A DNA stretch of 64,000 bases. It comes from CBDCYS01 sp965226245. Lineage in GTDB: Bacteria > Acidobacteriota > Terriglobia > Bryobacterales > UBA6623. Location of the stretch: NCBI GenBank assembly GCA_965226245.1, contig CBDDCL010000015.1, positions 4,774,001 through 4,838,000 on the forward strand, written 5' to 3'. A program made the translations under genes and the position numbers. This document shows, in pieces, positions 59,863 through 64,000 of the stretch. How positions within the stretch are numbered: position 1 is the stretch's first letter; each line of letters opens with the position of its first letter. A model generated the notes under the pieces. It made no database searches. It had not been told where the DNA came from and saw nothing but the letters and a program-made list of their open reading frames with translations.

Positions 59863-60594
59863 GTGGCAACCGAATCGACAGAGGCCGCTCAACCAGACGC
59901 CGAATCAAAGATACCGCAGTGGGGAATGGCGATCGATCTCGACCGCTGCACGGGCTGTGAAGCGTGTGTGGTTGCTTGCCACGCGGAAAACAACATCTCC
60001 CTCTCTGACGAAGCGTCAGCGGCAAAAGGGGGCACCAACCACTGGATTCGGATCGACCGCTACTACGAAGGGGAGTTCCCGAACATCAAGGTCAAGTACC
60101 GGCCGGTGATGTGCCAGCAATGCGACGACGCGCCCTGCGAGCCGGTTTGCCCGGTCTACGCCACGTATCAAAACGCGGAAGGCCTCAACGTTCAGGTTTA
60201 CAACCGCTGTGTAGGGACTCGTTACTGCGCCAACAACTGTCCCTACAGCGTGCGCTTCTTTAACTGGTTCGATCCTGTTTGGCCGGATTCACTGAAGTTA
60301 CAGCTCAATCCCGACGTCTCGATCCGTCCCGGCGGCGTGATGGAGAAATGCACCTTCTGCATCCAAAGGATTCAGCGCGGCAAGCTGGACGCCAAGGCCG
60401 AGGGACGAGATCTGGCGGACGGTGATGTACAGCCGGCTTGCGTGCAGTCGTGTCCTGCCGAAGCGATGGTCTTCGGCGATCTCAGCGACAAGGAAAGCAA
60501 AGTTTCGCAATGGGCCAACAAGGGAAGGTCCACTCAGTTGCTGGAAGAGTTGGGAACCAAGCCGCGGGTGTTTTACTTGGAGCGTGCGGAGTAG
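59863..60594 (+). CDS. 4Fe-4S ferredoxin subunit, ACIII-like subunit B (C-terminal part)
   Basis: The 243-residue protein starts at a GTG at 59863 after GGAG, giving MATESTEAAQPD. It carries four cysteine clusters: CTGCEACVVAC, CQQCDDAPCEPVC, CVGTRYCANNC with CTFC, and CVQSC, as in the FeS subunits of the complex iron-sulfur molybdoenzymes and ActB2. It passes electrons between the large subunit, the NrfD protein and the cytochromes. Located 59 bp after the large subunit and 57 bp before nrfD-like actC, so clearly one operon. Confidence 0.93.
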   Translation: MATESTEAAQPDAESKIPQWGMAIDLDRCTGCEACVVACHAENNISLSDEASAAKGGTNHWIRIDRYYEGEFPNIKVKYRPVMCQQCDDAPCEPVCPVYATYQNAEGLNVQVYNRCVGTRYCANNCPYSVRFFNWFDPVWPDSLKLQLNPDVSIRPGGVMEKCTFCIQRIQRGKLDAKAEGRDLADGDVQPACVQSCPAEAMVFGDLSDKESKVSQWANKGRSTQLLEELGTKPRVFYLERAE

Positions 60595-60651
60595 GGGCGT
60601 GCCGCGCCCGCGCCGGCCCCGCACCCCTGACGAAGACCCGGAACCACTGAC

Positions 60652-61968
60652 ATGGCGACGTTAGTCGAGCCGATTGACGCTGCGATCGCGCTGGAAAGAG
60701 TCCGCGAAGACCTGCTGCGGCCCCTTCGTGGTCTAAGCGGCAAGTATGTCTTGGCGGTGGGATTTTTCGGCGCGGTCGTCGCCTGGGCGCTGTTTGCCTG
60801 GGGCTATCAGATTTACTACGGGATCGGGGTGGCCGGTATTCGCCGGCCTGTTTTTTGGGGCTTCTACATTGTCAACTTCGTCTTCTGGATCGGCATCTCG
60901 CACGCCGGCACGCTGATCTCGGCCATCTTGCGGCTGACCGACGCCGGCTGGCGCAAACCGGTAACGCGCGCCGCCGAGGCGATCACCGTGTTCGCTCTGA
61001 TGATCGGCGGCATGTTCCCCCTTATTCATCTCGGCCGGGTCTGGCTTTTCTATTGGCTGATCCCCTACCCCAACGAACGGCTGCTGTGGCCGAACTTTCG
61101 CTCGCCGCTGCTGTGGGACATGACAGCCATCTTCACCTACGTCACCGGCAGCATAGTGTACCTTTACTTGCCCCTGATCCCCGACCTGGCCATCATGGCC
61201 GATCGCTCCAGCGGCTGGCGCAGCACGGTCTATCGCGCCCTTTCCTTAAATTGGGCCGGCTCGGACCGCCAGTGGCACGCGCTGGAGCGCGCCATGAAGC
61301 TGATGGCCGGCATGATTCTGGCAGTGGCGGTCTCGGTGCACTCTGTTGTGGCCTTCGACTTCGGCATGACGATCGCGCCGATGTGGCACAGCACGATCTT
61401 GGCCCCCTACTTTGTCACCGGCGCCATCTTCAGTGGCATCGCGGCCCTGGTGCTCGTGATGGCCGCTCTGCGGCGCTTGCTCCATCTCGAGCGCTACCTT
61501 CGCCCCAAGCAGTTCGACAACCTCGGCAAGCTGCTGCTGTTGATGTCGCTGCTTTGGCTTTACTTCACGTTCGCCGAGCATCTGACCACTTGGTACGGCA
61601 ACGACCCCGCGGAGCTCGCTGTGTTCAACGCCCGTGAGCACGGACCCTTTGCGCCGGCGCTGTGGATGATGGTGACCTGCAACTTCGTGATCCCCTTTGT
61701 GCTTTTAGGCATCCGCCGCCTGCGCAACATCACGACGATTTGTATCTCGGGCGCGGCCGTTATTGTCGGCATGTGGCTCGAGCGCTTCTTGATCATAATT
61801 CCGACCCTTGCTTACTCGCCGCTGTCCTCCGCCTGGGGTAGCTACACCCCCAGTTGGGTCGAGATTTCGATCACCGTCGGCACCTTTGCGGCGATGATAT
61901 TGCTTTATTTGATCTTCTCGAAGCTGTTTCCGATCATCGCCATTTGGGAGTACGAAGATGATCATTAA
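60652..61968 (+). CDS. actC: NrfD/PsrC-family quinol-binding membrane subunit, ACIII-like subunit C
   Basis: The 438-residue protein has about ten membrane helices in the NrfD pattern (VLAVGFFGAVVAWALFAWGY, WGFYIVNFVFWIGISHAGTL, and others to ILLYLIFSKLFPIIAIW). FWIGISHAGTLISAIL and the following ITVFALMIGG are family-typical for ACIII ActC/polysulfide reductase, which hold the quinol site. It overlaps the next gene by 11 bp. Confidence 0.93.
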   Translation: MATLVEPIDAAIALERVREDLLRPLRGLSGKYVLAVGFFGAVVAWALFAWGYQIYYGIGVAGIRRPVFWGFYIVNFVFWIGISHAGTLISAILRLTDAGWRKPVTRAAEAITVFALMIGGMFPLIHLGRVWLFYWLIPYPNERLLWPNFRSPLLWDMTAIFTYVTGSIVYLYLPLIPDLAIMADRSSGWRSTVYRALSLNWAGSDRQWHALERAMKLMAGMILAVAVSVHSVVAFDFGMTIAPMWHSTILAPYFVTGAIFSGIAALVLVMAALRRLLHLERYLRPKQFDNLGKLLLLMSLLWLYFTFAEHLTTWYGNDPAELAVFNAREHGPFAPALWMMVTCNFVIPFVLLGIRRLRNITTICISGAAVIVGMWLERFLIIIPTLAYSPLSSAWGSYTPSWVEISITVGTFAAMILLYLIFSKLFPIIAIWEYEDDH

Positions 61969-62464
61969 CGCCGAGTTCCACCAGCCGGCCTTGCTTGCTC
62001 CCGCGATCGAGGCTTTGAAGCAGCAGGGTTTCGGCGGGGATCAGATTGCCATCTACTCGGGGAAACCGGTCGAGTTGGCGCCCGGCGTCCTGGACCGCCC
62101 GAGCCGCATGTCGTTGGTGACCGTTTTAGCTGGGATTGCCGGGGGCAGCCTGATGACTGCCTTCATGTTCTACACGCAGCTTGACTACCCGCTGGTCACC
62201 GGGGGCATGCCCCTCAACTCAGGTTGGGCCACGGGCGTGGTCACTTACGAACTGACCATGGCGGGAGCGATCCTGGGAACCCTGCTGATGTTCCTCTGGG
62301 AAAGCGGACTTCTGCGGGGGTTGGGCGGGCGCTCCGCGCCGAAGGTGACCGGTATCGGAGCCGTGGTGCAGGTTCAATGCTCCGAAGCGGCAGCAGGCCG
62401 CGCCGTTGACTCCTTGCGGCAGTCCGGAGCAGCGAACGTGGAAACCAGCGAGGAGGGCGAATGA
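61958..62464 (+). CDS. actD: DUF3341 membrane subunit, ACIII-like subunit D
   Basis: The 168-residue protein has two membrane helices (LVTVLAGIAGGSLMTAFMFY and ELTMAGAILGTLLMFLWESG) between an N-terminal and a C-terminal soluble part; this is the DUF3341/ActD layout. Its start overlaps actC and its stop overlaps actE (ATGA), so production is translationally coupled. Confidence 0.9.
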   Translation: MIINAEFHQPALLAPAIEALKQQGFGGDQIAIYSGKPVELAPGVLDRPSRMSLVTVLAGIAGGSLMTAFMFYTQLDYPLVTGGMPLNSGWATGVVTYELTMAGAILGTLLMFLWESGLLRGLGGRSAPKVTGIGAVVQVQCSEAAAGRAVDSLRQSGAANVETSEEGE

Positions 62465-62817
62465 GCAGGCGATGGGCGGCTGCGGCGCTGGTGATGATGG
62501 CGGCTCTGACGCCCGCCGTATCCGCCGCCGGCAAGAAGCCCCCACCGTGGGAAAAGCCGCTTCAAGTGGGTCGCTATCTCTTCCTCGAAAACTGCGCGGT
62601 TTGCCACGAGATCAACAAGGCTGAAACCAAAAAGCTTGGCCCCAGCTTATTCCGCCTCTTTCAGAACGAGAAGCTTCCCTTTTCGGGCGGCAAGCCCAGT
62701 GTCGAGTATGTGCGCATAAAAACCCAGTTCGGCGGGGACGTGATGCCCGCCTTTGTCAACAAGCTCACTGCAGACCAGATCAGCAAAATCATCGCGTATA
62801 TTCAGACCAAAAAGTAG
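62461..62817 (+). CDS. actE: Monohaem cytochrome c, ACIII-like subunit E
   Basis: The 118-residue exported protein has a signal peptide (WAAAALVMMAALTPAVSA), one haem motif (CAVCH) and an axial Met in GGDVMPAF, with LTADQISKIIAYI at the C-terminus. It overlaps actD by 4 bp. It probably hands electrons to a cytochrome c oxidase. No actF-like (second NrfD) gene follows within the window. Confidence 0.9.
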   Translation: MSRRWAAAALVMMAALTPAVSAAGKKPPPWEKPLQVGRYLFLENCAVCHEINKAETKKLGPSLFRLFQNEKLPFSGGKPSVEYVRIKTQFGGDVMPAFVNKLTADQISKIIAYIQTKK

Positions 62818-63156
62818 CGGTACAACGGATCTTCTGTAACTCTTGACTTGGTAATTCTGACGGTGTTTGATGGCACTTAGCGCAGTGGCTCCTGGTGATT
62901 CTCCAGATAGCGGTCGTGTGACTGCCGGATCGTAGTCGTGTGGCAGTGCTACTCGGTCGGAAGCGTATAGCTCAACGCACCGATCGGCTCACCCTCTTTA
63001 GCATCCTTGAAATGGGGGCGGCGCATCGTGCATTTCTTTGAGCGCTGCAACATCGTCAGCACGCGGGACCTGCACGAAGCCGCAGCGAAGCTAAATCACG
63101 CCGTCCCGCGGCGTGTTCCCACAACGGCGGCTCCAAGGCCTGCCGGGACGAGAGGA
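62818..63156. other. Intergenic region between convergent genes
   Basis: Nothing recognisable. No strong terminator hairpin with a U-run was found after actE. A short plus-strand frame (63007-63279) overlaps the VWA gene and looks like chance. Confidence 0.4.
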
Positions 63157-64000
63157 CTATCCCCTGGCCACGACCGGCTCCACCGAGAGCTCACCCGCCC
63201 CCGAGGGACCATCGATCCAGAGGCGCAGCGGGCCGCCCGGCTTTTCTTCGTGTTCGTAGCTGATCGAGTAATAGTTTGAGAGACGCCGAAGCAAAGACTG
63301 ACAGGCAGTGTTCAGCTCCCCACCATTCTCCGCGGAGAGGAACAGGCCGCCCGATTGCGTCCCAAGGCTGCCAAGGTCGCGTTCAGCCTTACCACAGCCG
63401 TAGCCGATGACGTAGAGCGGAACCAATGCATTGCGAAACCGCCGGACCACGGCCGGATAAGTATGCTCACTGCCCCGGTCGGCGCCATCCGTGATCGCAA
63501 CCACCGCGCGATACCCCGTTTCCGGAATCACGTCATCGAGGGCTTGCAGGACTGCATCGTGCAGCCGGGAAGCTGTCTTGAGTCCCATGTACGGCCGCTT
63601 GATCACCGCGGTCAGCCGTTTCGGCGACCCCGTAAACTCGACGGCGCGTTCGACGTAAAACGCGTACTTGTAGATCGAAATCCGGTCCTCGGGCTGCTTA
63701 TCCTCGAGACTCTTGGCAACCGCCGTCCCCATCTCGCGGAGCTTGCCGATTGACATGCTTCCGCTGCAATCGAGAACGCAGGCCAGCGAGAGCGGGTCTC
63801 GCTGCGAAGGGCTTTCGAAATGGGAGTGTGCGATCTCTACTCCCCCTTCTTCGATGTGAAAGTCCTCTTCAGCGAGATCCGTGACCGGCTCTCCCTTGCC
63901 GTCAAACACAGCAACGCAGACCCGCCGCCGGCCTCTCTCATCGACCGCCGCGAAGATTGAATCTATTTCCAACTCGTTGCAACCGGCGTCACCCGCGGCC
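63157..64000 (-). CDS. VWA-domain protein (TIGR03436-like), 5' end beyond the window
   Basis: The frame is open to the right edge, so the gene is partial; its start lies outside. The visible part reads VCVAVFDGKGEPVTDLAEED then FHIEEGG, the sandwich domain that precedes the VWA domain in acidobacterial TIGR03436 proteins. The VWA domain follows with a complete metal site: DCSGSMS, Thr/Ser in LKTASRLHDA and the Asp of ITDGADRGS. The end is FSISYEHEE-like (YYSISYEHEEKPGGPLRL). These proteins are mostly secreted and their partner is unknown. Confidence 0.82.
   Translation of the reverse strand, partial: AAGDAGCNELEIDSIFAAVDERGRRRVCVAVFDGKGEPVTDLAEEDFHIEEGGVEIAHSHFESPSQRDPLSLACVLDCSGSMSIGKLREMGTAVAKSLEDKQPEDRISIYKYAFYVERAVEFTGSPKRLTAVIKRPYMGLKTASRLHDAVLQALDDVIPETGYRAVVAITDGADRGSEHTYPAVVRRFRNALVPLYVIGYGCGKAERDLGSLGTQSGGLFLSAENGGELNTACQSLLRRLSNYYSISYEHEEKPGGPLRLWIDGPSGAGELSVEPVVARG

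Overview
The window looks like a chromosomal segment of a high-GC Acidobacteriota bacterium, probably of the Bryobacterales/'Solibacter' type. This rests on a TIGR03437-type C-terminal domain on a secreted dehydrogenase, a TIGR03436-like VWA protein, Ser/Thr kinases fused to PD40 propellers, DUF5916 and Oar-type receptor remnants, and an alternative complex III-like operon. The genus-level placement is inference.

Layout. 1-7 kb: an electron-transfer region with a monoheme cytochrome c (+) and, on the minus strand, a linked set of pentaheme cytochrome, TPR protein, outer-membrane beta-barrel and 15-heme cytochrome. Two of these genes carry lesions: an in-frame TGA at 5320-5322 and a 139-bp tandem duplication at 3205-3482. 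7-9.7 kb: dispersed repeats and an ISNCY-like insertion sequence that split the end of a TonB-dependent receptor, leaving a 16-bp target duplication. 9.7-18.7 kb: DUF5916 protein, TauE/SafE exporter between two large palindromes, DinB protein, enolase and a kinase-propeller protein. 18.7-30.8 kb: a mobile-element-rich region at tRNA-Phe. It holds a truncated serine recombinase whose 3' end runs antisense through the tRNA, a second ISNCY-like element, a 281-bp non-autonomous relative, two cargo hydrolases, three full-length IS1595-type copies, a TadG-like fragment caught between two of them, and a 292-bp tandem array made from the IS1595 3' end.

30.8-48.4 kb: mostly housekeeping and metabolism: a Tat-signal ThDP enzyme, a PLP decarboxylase, an F420/NADP-type oxidoreductase, ribulokinase and Rel/SpoT. 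These are followed, reading leftward on the minus strand, by tgt-yajC-secD-secF-tonB-exbB-exbD-exbD-TPR lipoprotein, ending in a clear intrinsic terminator just upstream of rel. 48.4-57 kb: a ParDE toxin-antitoxin pair, a Gfo/Idh/MocA oxidoreductase, a group II truncated haemoglobin, a GDH/HHIP-like dehydrogenase, a cephalosporin-hydroxylase remnant, a YheT-like hydrolase, a TlpA-like thioredoxin and an exported zinc metallopeptidase. 57.1-62.8 kb: a six-gene alternative complex III-like operon (pentaheme cytochrome, molybdopterin-type subunit, ferredoxin subunit, NrfD, DUF3341, monoheme cytochrome). The window ends inside a VWA-domain gene.

The strongest observations are the ISNCY-like family (two full elements, a MITE-like deletion derivative and an orphan end, sharing duplicated end motifs, with 16-bp target duplications where they can be read), the damaged cytochrome/beta-barrel operon, the chimeric IS1595 region (which may be partly an assembly artefact), the ACIII-like operon with a split B subunit, and a hairpin over the secF start codon. 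I found no CRISPR array and no clearly new defence system. All identifications are from reading motifs; no database search was run.
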